This document shows positions 23,586-35,592 of a stretch of DNA of 64,000 nucleotides, piece after piece (the stretch's first letter is position 1; each line of letters begins with the position of its first letter). The notes below the pieces were generated by a model. It searched no databases. It was not told the origin of the DNA and saw only the letters and a program-made list of their open reading frames with translations. The position numbers and the translations under genes are program-made. The stretch lies in contig OZ231128.1 of the NCBI GenBank assembly GCA_965153355.1, forward strand, positions 28,210,001 to 28,274,000, read 5' to 3'. Source of the stretch: Flaccisagitta enflata (lineage: Eukaryota > Chaetognatha > Sagittoidea > Aphragmophora).

Positions 23586-23656
23586 AGGCCGGATACACAG
23601 GCAAAGACGACAGACAGAACCTCTTATAGATCTGCGTTGGCGCACCTAAAAATCGA
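23586..23656 (-). mobile_element. HINE, internally deleted
   Basis: AAAGGCCGGATACACAGGC leads almost at once to CTCTTATAGATCTGCGTTGG and CGCACCTAAAAA. The terminal hairpin complement starts AGGTGCGCC, the same address as the copy at 30058. Only about 70 bp remain. Confidence 0.55.
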
Positions 23657-23819
23657 CCGAGTAAAACTTTTGGACCTGCCGAGACTTGAACGAAGAATAA
23701 AAAGATTGAATTCGAAGAGGTTTTGCATTCCTAAACTAAAGAACACGGGGAGGGCTTACATAAGACTATGTCGATGAAAATTGCCCTCCCTGAACGATTG
23801 ACTGAGCGAATGAAGAAAA

Positions 23820-23885
23820 AAATGAATGAATGAATGAATGAATGAATGAATGAATGAATGAATGAATGAATGAATGAATGAGTTA
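23820..23885. repeat. (ATGA)n microsatellite
   Basis: Nearly pure AATGAATG repeat in intron 2 of gene B. Confidence 0.95.
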
Positions 23886-24788
23886 TTGAATGAATGAATC
23901 AATAAATGAATAAATGAAGGAATGATCGGAGAATGAATGGAGAAGTCGGCATAAAAGATACTGACAATGTAGGGATATGTTGCGAAAGAAAAACATTTGA
24001 ATGATGCATTATAGAATGAATGATTCAATAAATCAATGATATTGGATCGGCACTTGCGATTTAGAGTTGTAGACTGAACTGATTATCTGACCTGCAGATA
24101 TTACCGACTGACGAACTGTGAGCACATGACTCATGAGGTAGATGATTTACGACTAAAAAGTAGCAACAGTTAAAAAACTCCGAACTAATATCACTAAGAT
24201 TACAGATAGAATCACGTGATTAGATCTATGATGAGAGAAAACAGACAAACACGAGACATTAGAAATCTTATCTAGAATTAGTGATAAATCAATAACATGC
24301 AATAAGCTTACCGTGATCACAATGAATTTTTTAAGCGTCAGCTACTTTTCCTTCAACGGGGGACAGACAGCCAGCCGGAAAAAGAAAACAGTTCTGAAAT
24401 GTTTAGAATAGGCAATTGAAGTTGTGACCTCAGTGCCCTTTATGTCTCGAAAAGCCGAAGCTAGGCCAGACTGCGTGGGCGAGCAAAAAAAAAAACTCGA
24501 TAAACTTCAGCTGGTTTAAAGTGGCTTTATAATTGGCAGAGAGACTGCTCATATTACAAAATTTCCCCGCTCTTTATGTCCAATAACGTAGGATTTAATC
24601 AACGTTACTGTGGTATGCGAATGTGGGAATGTGGGGATCCACGAAGAACTTGTTTGATTTTGATTGACTTCACCCAAAACGTAAAACGGTAGGAACTAGG
24701 AAGGCTGTAGCTATATCTCCCTTCGAAAATGAACCTGTATTTTATACTGCATATATACTGTATTTATTATATTGCCCCTTAGAATTAC

Positions 24789-24866
24789 CTTGACAATTGG
24801 GTTCTCTGTAGCAATGGTCGGAGCGATCCCAGTGCTTGCATATGACGAGGCAAGATTCGCAAACGC
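24789..24866 (-). CDS. receptor gene B, exon 2 (second half of the TNFR-like domain)
   Basis: Acceptor TTACCGTGACACAG, donor AAG|GTAATT, phase 1-1, 26 codons. It encodes GVCESCLVICKHWDRSDHCY then REPNCQ. Joined to exon 1 (47302) it restores the motif YFDDETGVCESC, aligned with YFDEETLTCESC (gene A) and YFDEITMVCEYC (gene C). Genes A and C have no intron here. The link to an exon 22 kb away rests on phase and homology; an unseen local first exon is the alternative. Confidence 0.75.
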
Positions 24867-24929
24867 CTGTGTCACGGTAACAACAAATGCTCTCGTTAAA
24901 TCTTAATGAGACTTTTTTTTCGTTATCAC

Positions 24930-25020
24930 TTTTTAGTTGCGTGCTACGCGACTCTACACCCCGCTTTGTCCGTCCGTCCGTCCATTGGTTGGTTGGTTGG
25001 TCCGTCACATTTTACTTTTT
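24930..25020 (+). mobile_element. HINE 5' half
   Basis: TTTTTAG with hairpin GTTGCGTGCTACGCGAC, then CTCTACACCCCGC and GTCC/GGTT core. The 3' half is missing and the sequence passes into the GTCATTTTAG array. Confidence 0.6.
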
Positions 25021-25255
25021 TTACTCATTTTATTTCCATTATGTCTGTTTAAGTCAATTGAATCATGTAAAGTCAAATAACATCATTTTAAGTCAATTTA
25101 GGTCATTTTAAGTCATTTTAGGTCATTTCATTGATATATTAGTTTTTGTCATTTTAGTGATTTTAGGTCAATTTGAGTCAATTTAGATCATAATTAGTCA
25201 TTTTAGGTCATTTTAAGTCAATTAAATTCATTGCAAGTCATTTTAGTCACATAAT
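25021..25255. repeat. GTCATTTTAG/GTCAATTTAG tandem array
   Basis: Imperfect ~10-bp repeats of GTCATTTTA(G/A). They abut the left end of the foldback structure at 25256. Confidence 0.75.
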
Positions 25256-26089
25256 TAACGGGTCCCTATGAAAAACGTAGCTCAGCAACTAGAGCAGCTA
25301 GAAACGCGCGGTTTGTTTCTATGTGAAGATCATGGTTCATAGAGTCTAAATTAAAGAGATCGTATTCTTGGGTGTTTGTTTACATAGAGAAACAAACAAA
25401 CAAAGATGAAAACAGATCATCTGTAAAAATTGTCTTATAAACAGCTGGAATCAATCTTAATACACATGTTTTATAGTTTAGAGGAAAGCTCTGACTCCAC
25501 TCTTTAATCTGCAATGAAGAACGTGTTTTATTTTTGCTGTTTTAACCCCAAAAACAACCAAAATAAACATTGGGATGACTGTTCTTTTGCCCGCGTTTTT
25601 GTCCCACTAGTTGGCCATTACTTGTACTTTCTCTCTGTCTCTTTTGCATTTGAGGAAAAACAAAAGGCATTTGAAACCTTGAGCTCCACAGCAAAAGAAT
25701 GTCCTTATTTTGGCAAAGGATGCAGAAGCAGCAGCAGTACAACTGTAGAAAAAATTCCTCTGTTGGTGATCGCCATCTCATGTTTGCAGTCTGAACCACG
25801 TCTCAAAAACAAAAGAACAGAATAAAAAATCATGAAAGATTTATCATAATGCTTGGTAGGTGACTATGGACTCAGTTTTGATGAGCAAATCTCATAAGAG
25901 AGGGATTGCTCCTGAGATTCAAACAAGGCTGGATACAATATCAATATATAATCATTTAGGGTGGACTAGCAGTAATGGGGCTGGGCAGGAGCAGTGATAC
26001 AGATAGCAGTGTGTTTTTATTGGGATTAATCTCATGCATGGAGTTACTTGATTACAGAATGCTTAAAAAGTTTTTCCATCAACCAAATA

Positions 26090-27730
26090 TTAAGTTTTTT
26101 GACTCTTATTTTTTCTTTTAAAACTGAAAAAACATATTCATTAAAACACTCATCATGAATCGTTTAGGCAAAGAATTTTGTGAGTTTTTTTCTGAATTTA
26201 TCTGCAATTGTTCATAGTGAGCATCAAAAAAATAACTTAAGTGGAGGCTAGTCATTTTTGTCATGCAACCACTAGGATCTGTAAAAATTGTTATGTCTAC
26301 AATATGTAAATGAGTTTTCCCTCTGTTTTAACAGACCTTGGTATTATCAAGCAAAAAATCATTTTGGATCTCATTAGCATATTGTAGTATTTCTTTCTGC
26401 CATCACAAGCTCTTAGGCTGTTGTAATGAGATGGATCAAATTGGCCACAGAAGAAAATTTCATGATTTAAGGAAACTGTGCTGTTGGCGGTCTCAATCAG
26501 ATGGAAAAATCTTGGTAGCCATCATAAACTATGATGAGCCATATCACCTCATTCCAAGATGCCTTGAGTTCCAAAAAACTCAAAATTAATGTTCTAGTCC
26601 CAAGAAACTTTTGGATTTAAAAGGGTCTCGCTTAATCAATTACTTCCATACCTTTTTTACTTGTGCTGTACTGACCATTCAGATCATTTACATCTACTTG
26701 ATATAAATTTGACTGCGAATGGGTAGATGGAGCTACAACCAGACAATTAAGACTTTAAAAAAAAATGCATCTATGATTAGGATTGTGACCTTTTTATAGA
26801 CAAGGGCTAAAATTGTCTGAAAAAAAAAAATACATAAATATAATTGAAAAGTCTAAAGGATGAAAATCGAACAAACAGATTTCCTTGCATTCAAAGCCAT
26901 CAATTTTTGAATCCAGGATCTCTACTTTTCAAACCAGATCTTACTCATAGCCTTAAATTCTTTAAAATTCTTCTTCTTGGTATAGTATTTTATGTATTGT
27001 TATCTCATGTTATTTTGTCTGACAAAATGAAAAGGATTCAAATTTAGTTACATTAGTTAAAAAATGGGCCAACAGCAATATGCAAATCAGGAGGTGAGAG
27101 GTGATCTTTAACTGAAATGAGATGTAATGTTGTCCAACTCACATACATTTTTACCTTTAACTTAAAGAAACACTACTTAAATCAACTTCATATGGCTGAT
27201 AAAATCTATGCGACACATCTCACAAAAAAATATTGTCCATCTACTATCAATTTTTTTCTTACTTGGTTTTGTATTTTAAATCTGAAGAAACATATTCAGC
27301 AAAATATTCATCATGAGTTGTTTAAGGAAAGAATTCAGTAAATTTTTCTATGAATTTATTTCCAATTATTCATATTGAGCATCAAATTAATGACTTTAGT
27401 CAAGGCTAGTCATTTTTGTCATGCAACAACCAGGATCAGTAAAAACTGTTACATCTACAATATGTAAATGAGTTTGCCTTCTGTTTTAGCAGACCTTGAT
27501 ATCATTAAGCAAAGAATCTTTTTTACTTAGCATTTTGTAGCATTTCTTTTCTCCATCACAAGCTCTTATGCAGTTGTAATGCAATGAAAGAAATTTGCCA
27601 CAGAAGAAAATTTCATGATTTTAGGGAACTGTTCTGTTGGCGGTCTCAATCCTATGGAATAAACTTGGTAGCCAGCATGAACTATGTGATGAGCTTATCA
27701 GCCCATTTCAAGTTGCCTTGAGAGTTCCAA
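26090..27730. repeat. ~1.15-kb direct duplication
   Basis: 26120-26590 and 27280-27730 are clearly homologous in direct orientation. Both hold CATATTCA…TCATCATGA, then TCTGTTTTA(A/G)CAGACCTTG, CCATCACAAGCTCTTA and CTGTTGGCGGTCTCAATC. The frames across them do not agree in coding potential, so no gene is called. Confidence 0.7.
27124..27138 (+). other. recurrent 15-nt motif, copy 3
   Basis: GTAATGTTGTCCAAC followed by TCACATAC. It lies in intron 1 of gene B, inside the left arm of the foldback structure. Confidence 0.65.
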
Positions 27731-27850
27731 AAAGAAAAAAAAATGATATTATTTGCTTTAAACAACTTTGGCCTTAAATTTAAAACAGTCTCGCAACTTT
27801 ACACCCTACTATGAGGGTTGGTTGGTCGGTTCGTCCTTCTCCTTTTACCC

Positions 27851-27988
27851 TTTTTAGTTGCGGACATGCAATTCTATAAGAGGCTTGGTCCGTCCGTTGG
27901 TCCTTAATGATTGAATCAAAAAGTGGGAAAACGCGCATTTCCGCCCCTGCCCACCTGTCCGCAACGTGGCCGTGTATCCAGCCTTGTT
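27851..27988 (+). mobile_element. HINE, complete
   Basis: TTTTTAGTTGCGGACATGCA opening, CTATAAGAGG, GTCC core, GTCCGCAACG second subterminal repeat, end hairpin GGCCGTGTATCCAGCC. Confidence 0.7.
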
Positions 27989-27999
27989 GATTAGGGCCT

Positions 28000-28215
28000 T
28001 TAAGCAGAGAATTGAGCCTCCAAGGATGATTTTGAGGCCTTCAAGGCTAGAATTTGGTCCTCAAGGCTGGGATTTGTGCTGGGATCTGGGCCTTGAGACT
28101 GGGATTCCAGCCTTAAGGCTGGGATTGAGTCAGGGGGGGGGAAAAGAGAGAAGAAAAAAATCCCACTACTGTGTAAGGGCATCAACCCCTTTGGGGCCGC
28201 TGTCCAAACAAGGAT
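28000..28215. mobile_element. family-2 element, partial
   Basis: ~20-bp units (CCTCAAGGCTGGGATTTG type), then a G-run, AAAAATCCCACTACTGTG, AAGGGCATCAACCCCTTTGG and GGCCGCTGTCC. The left arm is missing. Confidence 0.55.
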
Positions 28216-29019
28216 CAGTAGGTGCAAAGGGAATTGGCCAGCCTGGAGGATAAGTAATGGTTAAAGTAACATCTTGAAGGGAGAGGTGTGATGACTTATG
28301 ATATTCATTGAAAATACATTTTTAGTCTGTAAGGAGCAAAATGAGTTCAAATACAATAGTGGTCAAATTATAGAATTGCTCTAAGGCATTGCAGATATCA
28401 AGAAATGGACTTGCTGTTAGACTGATGGACTAATGATCTATAAAGTACCGATTCATGAACCTGAAAAAAAATGACATTCAGGAAGTTTTTTCTAGGTAAC
28501 TATAGAGCTGCAATATGCAAATAAGATTGACAGTGTCCCTTTTTAATGTTTCAAACTGTTTTAGCTGCTTAATAGGTTGAAAAACAAGTAGACAGTTCTG
28601 TATCCCTTAATTCTAACTAACAATGGCTCATGAGTCAACGGATGTTAAGTGCATAGATTGACTAGTAAGGGTATCTGGATAGAAGAATTAAGTGACAGTT
28701 ACACTTCTTCTGATTCATTGAGTTTTTTGGGTGTTTGTTAGACTGTAAGGAGCAAACTGAATTCCAGTAGGATAATAGTCAAATTATGGAATGGCTCTTA
28801 GGCGTTGCAGATTTCAAGAAATGGACTTGACTGTTAGACCAATGGACTAATGATTTACTTATGATCAACCCATGCACCTTAGAAAAAATGGACATTCAGG
28901 AAGTTTATCTAAGGTCACTAAAGAGCTGCAATATGCAAATCAGAATGACACAGTCCCTTCTCAGTCTTTCATACTATTTTGGCTACATAATAGGTTGAAA
29001 CTAGTCATCCAAGGATCAC

Positions 29020-29135
29020 ACATGGTCAGCGGTACCCGATGCCCTGCTTGGAGTGATCAGGTGAAGAAGTGGATTGAGAGCAGGGCAGGGGCCCCAAAGG
29101 GCCGATGTCCTGTAGGACACAGGGGTGAATTTTCA
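29020..29135. mobile_element. family-2 element end
   Basis: GGTCAGCGGTACCCGATGCC, GCAGGGCAGGGGCCCCAAAGG and GTCCTGTAGGACACAGGGGT: one end of the family-2 foldback elements, inserted in a ~450-bp unit. Confidence 0.6.
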
Positions 29136-30057
29136 GACATCCTTAAGGGGCCTCAGATGACTGGTTTAGGTCACCAAAGGCGGATTTGAGCACTAGAGTG
29201 CTGATTTGGGGGTGGAAGACAGTTAGATGGTTCTCTATCTTTTAATTCTCAATTAAAAGCGGCCAGATTGTTTGTGTGCCAATATGTGTAAAGGCCATAG
29301 AGTAGTTTGTGAGGGTATCTGTATTCTAGTGAAGAACTAACACTTTTTTGTTATTTCCATAATGTTTCAAGTTTTGCAATGGTGAATGTTTTTGTTGGTT
29401 TTTGTTAGACTTTTAGGAGCAAAATGAATTCCAATATGATAGTGATCCAATAATGCATTCACTTGCAGATATTAAGGGATGGACTTGATGGTTGTACTAA
29501 TAGATCTACTAGAGACCAATCAATGCCTCTTAAAAAATGACATTCAGGAAGTTTTTTTAGGACACTGTAGAGCTGCAATATGCAAATGAAATTTAGTGAC
29601 CCTTCTCAGTCTTTTGCACTGTTTTATCTGTATAATATGTCTAATAAAGAGATGGAGGGCAAATGAAATGTGCTCCACCTCCTTATTCATCTCATTATTC
29701 AACAAGCCAGGGTGTAAAGGGCGAAGACTGGTATAATTGGTTGTCTAATGGGAAGATTTACACCCTTTTAGAAATAGCATAATTATCTAAGGTTTTCAAG
29801 AACGTTTTATTTACTTTTTTTTTTTTGTGTTAGACTGTTAGGAGCAAAATGAATTCCTATATAGTAGTGGTCCAGTTGTGGAATGACTCTTAAGCGTTGC
29901 AGATATCAAGAGATGGACTTGGTTGTTAGGCTTATGGACAAATGATCTTTGAGAGACCCATCCATGCCTCAAAAAAGGAACATTCAAGAAGTTTTTTTTC
30001 TAGGTCACTATTGAGGTGCAATATGCAAATGAGATTGACAATGACCCTTTGAAGTCT

Positions 30058-30181
30058 TTTCAGGTGCGCCAAAGCAACTCTATAACTAGTCTGTTGGTTG
30101 GTCCGCTGGTTGGTGTGTCTGTTGGTCGGTACCGCATTTGTTCGATGATCCACACGGCGCACCTTGGCCTATTAGGCCTTT
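30058..30181 (+). mobile_element. short HINE (AGGTGCGCC subtype)
   Basis: Opens TTTTCAGGTGCGCCAAAGC, then CTCTATAACTAG, a GTTGGTCCG core, internal GGCGCACCTTGG and the end GGCCTATTAGGCC. The address AGGTGCGCC is present at both ends in inverse orientation. Confidence 0.65.
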
Positions 30182-30763
30182 TTTACTGTCTAAGCGGCAT
30201 AAAAGGTAAGAAAAATGGGTGGAAGACATCATATGGATGGTTCTATATCTGTTAGTTCTCATTTGAAACAGGCAAGGTTGCTAATGAATCAACAGGTGTA
30301 AAGGGTATTGACAGGTTTGTGAAGATGTCTAAAAGGAAGGGCAATGGTAATAATGAGGATGTTGGGTTAGGTTGCAGTGAGCCTGAGGAATTAAGACAAA
30401 GCATAACAAAAGCGGACAAAAGGAGGTTTTGCTTTGTATGTTTTCATTTTTACAACTTATTCCATCACAGTGAATGAAACTATTAAGCCTACAGCATAGA
30501 ATAGATCTTCTGACATAAAAAAATATAGATCAAATCAATAGTTCATGCATTTCAATCAACCGCATATTTGAAGAAATAAGAAAAGAAAATTTGATAAAAC
30601 GATAAAGACAGAGAGGTTTAATTGCACTCTACAGTATGCAAATGAGATTGAATCTGACCCTATGAAAGTCTTAAGTGTTAACTAGTGGAACAAGGCCCAC
30701 ACCTTTAAGTCGCGTGCGGGACAAAGATAACTGAATTGACCTGACTCCTTATTGTATCACTTT

Positions 30764-31100
30764 ATAGACTTAGACCAGACTTAGACCAGACTTAGACCAG
30801 ACTTAGACCAGACTTAGACCAGACTTAGACCAGACTTAGACCAGACTTAGACCAGACTTAGGCCAGACTTAGACCAGACTTAGACCAGACTTAGACCAGA
30901 CTTAGACCACACTTAGACCAGACTTAGACCAGACTTAGACCAGACTTAGACCAGACTTAGACCAGACTTAGACCAGACTTAGACCAGACTTAGACCAGAC
31001 TTAGACCAGACTTAGACCAGACTTAAACCAGACCTAAACCAGACCTTAACCAGACTTATACCAGACCTTATCCAAACTTAAACCAGATCTAAGCCAGACT
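30764..31100. repeat. 11-bp satellite, ACTTAGACCAG
   Basis: About 29 tandem ACTTAGACCAG units, nearly perfect at first and decaying at the right end. Confidence 0.95.
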
Positions 31101-31138
31101 AATAACAATGTGAAACTGCAAAAAAAGCTTATCGCTAT

Positions 31139-31330
31139 GAACTTGGAATGACTTATAGTGACTCAGAGTGACTTATAGTGACTCAGAATGACTAAAAACG
31201 ACCTAAAATGATGTAAAATGACAAAAAATGACAAAAATTGCAATCGTAAAAAAAGTGACTTAGCATGACTTAGAATAACTTAGAATGACTTAGAATGACT
31301 AATAATGACATAAAATGATGTTTAACGGCT
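31139..31330. repeat. GACTTAGAATGACTTAGAGT-type array
   Basis: Imperfect ~10-bp repeats TGACTTA(G/T)A(A/G) between the 11-bp satellite and the GACGGACC core. Confidence 0.7.
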
Positions 31331-32799
31331 AAAAAAAGCAAAGTGTGACGGACGGACGGACCGACCGACAGACAGACGGACAGAGTGGGTCATAGAGTCG
31401 CGTGCACGCGACAAAAAATCTCGTTTTGGAAAGCAAGTTGTTTTAAAACTACAGGTCAAGAGGCAGATTGGCTTCACCTTTTGAAATCATTTGCATATTG
31501 CAGATATTGTCTTCTCCTGATCAAAATCACCCACGTTTCACATATGAATTTTTTGTATTCTATTATGAATCTTGACTCTTGATGATGTCCTGTTCTCCAG
31601 TATTTATCTGTTTCATGTCTTATTCTGGTAGTAAGACACTGTCTGTTAACAAATCTCACTCATCATAAAGGAATGTTTCTGACCTTCCTCTTCAACGATC
31701 TGTTTCAGTTTTTAAGTTTTTTTGGGGATAGGAAAAAGGGGCTCATTTTCTTTTAAATGTCAAAGGATTAATATTGAAAACAAATTCTCAGTTTCAGCTC
31801 TGGCATTGATAAGGAATAAAAGAAGCAATTAAGCCTTGTTTATGAGAGTGTTTGAGGGTTGATTTCAGGGGTAGGGTTAAGTGGTATGAGTAAGTTAAAG
31901 GTTAGGGACGTACCACGCGTACCAAAAAAAAAAGACGCACCTTTCTTTTCATTTATAAAACAGATACAAAAAATGATCAAAATTTTTTTTATTGAGACAT
32001 CTTTAAAGATTTTTAAAAAATCTTTCGATGTAAACCAATCCAAAGTCTGTATCTCAAACAGTTTAGGAGCTAGAGCCTTCCAAAGAGAAACTCTATTTTG
32101 CTAAAATGCACTTTTTAAATAGGTATTGGCAAAGTTTTCATTCAAACTAATGCCATTTCCAAACAAAATAAGATAAAAATACCAGATTTAAACCATATGA
32201 AAGTATTTTCAAAGGGCTTCCCAATGATCTAGAATTTTATTATGTTTAATTGAAATTTGTTGCCACAATAAGCTATTCAAAAGTGTGTCTTTTTTGTTGA
32301 TACGCATGGTACTTAGAAATAGGGATGAAGGTTGATTTACGGTTAGAGTTGGTAAGGGGTTGGTTGTCAGAATTTGTTAGACAGATTGACCCACCGAGTA
32401 AAGCACCACCACTGGTCAGGCATCCGGGGTGTCTTAACTTAAGCAATGAGGAAGAGAGAGAGAGAGAGAGATCCAAAAAGGCCTAATTTCTGGACTTTTG
32501 TAACAAGAAAGAAGAGTCACCATGTTCCGCAAATTGACTTTAACTTTTATTTTTCTCTCCACCAGCTTCGTTAATCCAACTCACAGCGATCGCGCTGAGT
32601 CAACCCAATGCAAGGCCAGGCTTTGTTATCCAAGAAAAAGAGAGGGAGAGAAAAGGAAAGGATTCATTTTGATCTTGGTAATTCAAAGTCTGTGTGTGGC
32701 TTAGGTGTGCTTGGGTGTTCAGGTTTACATGCACCGTTTCATCAGAAGACTTCAGGGAAAGATTGTAAGTGAAGAGGAGGATTGCAGTGCTTTGATGTC

Positions 32800-34498
32800 T
32801 CTTCATGTCTCCTAATGTCTCTTAATGTCTTGTTATGTCTTTTCATGTCTCTTCATGTCTCCTCATGTCTTTTTGTATCTCCTCATGTCTTTTTATGTCT
32901 CTTTCTGTCTCTTCATGTCTTTTCATGTCTTTTTTCTTGTCTCTTCATGTGACTTAATGTCTCCTCATTTCTTTTAATGTCTTTTCCTGTATCCTGATGT
33001 CTTTTTATGTCTGTTCATGTCTTTTCACGTCTCCTGATTTCTTCTCCTCTCTCTTCATGTTTATTCATGTCTCTTCATGTGTTTTTTTGTCTTTACATGT
33101 TTTTTCATGTCTTCTCATATCTGCTCATGTGTTTTCATGTCTCCTCATGTCTTTTCATGTCTCCTCATGTCTTTTCATGTCTCCTTATTTCTCATCATGT
33201 CTCCTCATGTCTCTTCATATCTCTCGATATCTCTACATGTCTTTTCATGTCTCCTTACGCTTTTCATGTTTCCTCATTTCTCCTCATGTCTCCTCATGTC
33301 TTCGTGTTTTTTTTCATGTGTCTTCATGTCTTTCCACGTCTCTTTATGTTGTCTCATGTCACTTTATGTCTCCTCATGTCTTTTCATGTCTCCTCAGGTC
33401 AATTCATGTCTCCTCATGTCTTTCCATGTCTTTTCATGTTTCCTGTCTTTTAATGTCTCTCTTTTTGTCTCCTCATGTCTTTTCATTTCTTTTTATGTCT
33501 CCTCATGTCTTTTCTTGTGTCTTTCTGTCTTTTCATGTCTTTTCTTGTTTCTTCATGTCTCCACATGTCTCTTTATGTCTTTTCATTTCCATTTATGTCT
33601 TTTCATGTCTTTTCATGTCTTTTCCTGTCTTTTCATGTCTTTTCCTGTCTGTTCATATCTTTTCCTGTCTTTTTATGTCTCTTTATGTCTCTTCATGTCC
33701 CCTCATGTCTTTTCATGTCTCATCCTCTTTATTCAAGTCTCTTCATGTCTCTTCTTGTCTGACATGGGGAGACATGAAAAGACATGAAAAGACATGAGGC
33801 AACATGAAGAAAGATGAAGAGACATGAGAAGACATGAAGAGACACGAAAAGGCATGAAGAGACATTAAGAGACAAAAAAAACCTGAAGAGACTTTAGAAA
33901 AATGAAGAGACATGAAGAGACATGAAGAGACATGAAAATACATAAGGATACAGGAAAGGACATGAAAAAAAATGAGGAGACATGAAGAGACTTAAAAACA
34001 TATAAAGAGACATAAGCACACATGAAAAGACATGAAAAGACATAAAAAGACACAGAGAGACATGAAAAGACATGAAGAGATATAGAGACATGAAGAGACA
34101 TGAGGAGACATGGGGAGACATGAAGAGACATGAAAGGACATGGAGAGAAATGGGGATACATAAACAGAAAAAAAAAAGACATGAAAAGACAAGAGGGGCA
34201 TAAAGAAAAATGAGGAGACATGAAGAGACATGAAAAGACATGAAGAGACATGAGGAGACATTTAAAGACATAAAGAGATATGAGGAGACATGAAGAGAGA
34301 TGAGAAGACATGAAAAGACATAAAAAGACATGAAGGGACATAAAAAGACATGAGACAACATGAAGAGACATGAGAAGACATGAAGAGACATAAAAGGAAT
34401 GAAGAGACAAAGAAAAAAAAACATGAAGAGACACGAGAAGACATGAGAAGACATGAGGAAACATGATGAGATAAGAAGAAACATAAAGTGACACAAAA
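32800..34498. repeat. decamer satellite forming a giant palindrome
   Basis: 32800-33765 is a tandem array of TCATGTCTCC/TCATGTCTTT decamers. At about 33765 it flips to GACATGAAGA/GACATGAAAA decamers, which run to 34498 and resume at 40285-40560 beyond the LINE. The two arms are each about 1 kb once the LINE is removed. Because 10 bp repeated three times equals 30 bp without stops, long CLFMSFHVSS-type frames of up to 266 residues appear. They are not considered genes. Confidence 0.9.
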
Positions 34499-35504
34499 AG
34501 ACACTAATCAATTCAATTTAACAGTTTATTTCCCCAAATGCGCGTATAACAACAATATAGCGATGGATCAGCGGGGGAGGACCATGCATAAGCCCTTCAT
34601 GTCAAATAGTGGTATACTTTCTATTTTTTAGTTTGGACATCGACGGGCTTGTTCATGTCGACCCTCGTGATTAAAGTCACAAATGCAGGATAAAGATGAG
34701 ATAGAAAAAGACAAAACACAAAATGTACAAATTCATGCAAAAATTAGAAAACGATCAACAGGCAAATGGCATGACGTACGAATACGTCGATAAAAAGAAC
34801 AATATCTACAATAACTTAAATCAGGGCATCAATATTAAAACAAAAACATGACGTACGAATACGTCTAACAATAAAATTCTGTAACGTAGGAAAAAAGAAT
34901 AAATAAGCGTCTATTAATTGAAATATTTTTTGTTTCTAAGCATTCCATAAATGATAGAGAAGGCATTGTGAAATTTCTCTGTTTTCAAGTAGACTGACGC
35001 AAAGTTAAACATAATCACCATCCATAATCAAAATCATAATATGAATAGTGACTAATACCTGGAGTGGTGGAAACTAATATATAATACCGATGTCAAAACA
35101 GTGATTCCACAAATAATCATAAATCCAGCTTTCCAACAGGAAATCCCCTGCCCTGTGGGCACTGGTGTTCTGTTTACTATGCAAATTCATAGGAATCTGA
35201 TTAAAGCTGCAAATAGGGTTGACGAGACATTTGTTCATTTTTACGTATAAATTACTAATTTGTTTTCTTTATGACTTACAATTGTAAACACAGTATTAAT
35301 ACGACCATGGCTGCAATAAATACAGCCAAGGAAGGACAGCAGGTCCCCCAAGGGAGACAATCAGTAAGACCGTGAGGTCGCCCATCAAGACAATGAAGTC
35401 TTGACAGAATCAGTAGGACTATAGAAATTTGAGTTTGTTTAGTGAAGAGGCTTATTTTTAGTCAGGGAAAGAAAAAAAAAGTTTTACAGAGACTACATGA
35501 TCAT

Positions 35505-35565
35505 AACCTAACCTTACCTTACCTAACCTAACCTAACCTCAACCTAACCTAACCAAACCAAACTG
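35505..35565. repeat. (CCTAA)n array in the LINE 3' region
   Basis: Imperfect AACCT units, the complement of TTAGG/GGTTA. They lie about 30 nt beyond the LINE stop codon and are part of the element. Confidence 0.8.
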
Positions 35566-35592
35566 AGTTAGCTTGAGCTTAATACTGTAGTA

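Larger units (their letters stand above)
28300..30680. repeat. ~450-bp tandem repeat, left arm
   Basis: At least four diverged units, each with GACTGTAAGGAGCAAAATGA, GTTGCAGATATCAAGAAATG, ATGACATTCAGGAAGTTTTT and AGCTGCAATATGCAAATGAG (near 28500, 28920, 29570, 30010, and a diverged 30640). Each unit holds an ATGCAAAT octamer. The same unit in inverse orientation makes the right arm at 41.7-45.5 kb. Confidence 0.8.
30689..31418 (-). mobile_element. HINE with satellite-filled core
   Basis: Opens AACAAGGCCCACACC, AAGTCGCGTGCGGG, and closes with (GACGGACC)n, CATAGAG and the hairpin GTCGCGTGCACGCGAC followed by AAAAAA. Between the two ends lie an 11-bp satellite (30764-31100) and a GACTTAGAAT-type array (31139-31330). 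It resembles the satellite-carrying pearl and DINE-type elements of other invertebrates. Confidence 0.65.

Noticed and set aside
26338-26589. 83-residue frame in the duplicated segment
   Set aside because: The other copy of the duplication (27.48-27.73 kb) does not preserve the frame, which argues against coding.
30764-31100. Possible CRISPR array
   Set aside because: The 11-bp units are directly adjacent with no unique spacers, and the window is clearly eukaryotic.
32997-34511. Repeated CLFMSFHVSS-type proteins of up to 266 residues in several frames on both strands
   Set aside because: A 10-bp satellite without stops gives a 30-bp period that is open in all frames. Open length comes from the repeat.
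35505-35565. Arthropod-type (TTAGG)n telomere sequence
   Set aside because: It is about 60 bp, imperfect and lies directly after the LINE stop codon in the same element, so it is better read as part of the LINE 3' region.
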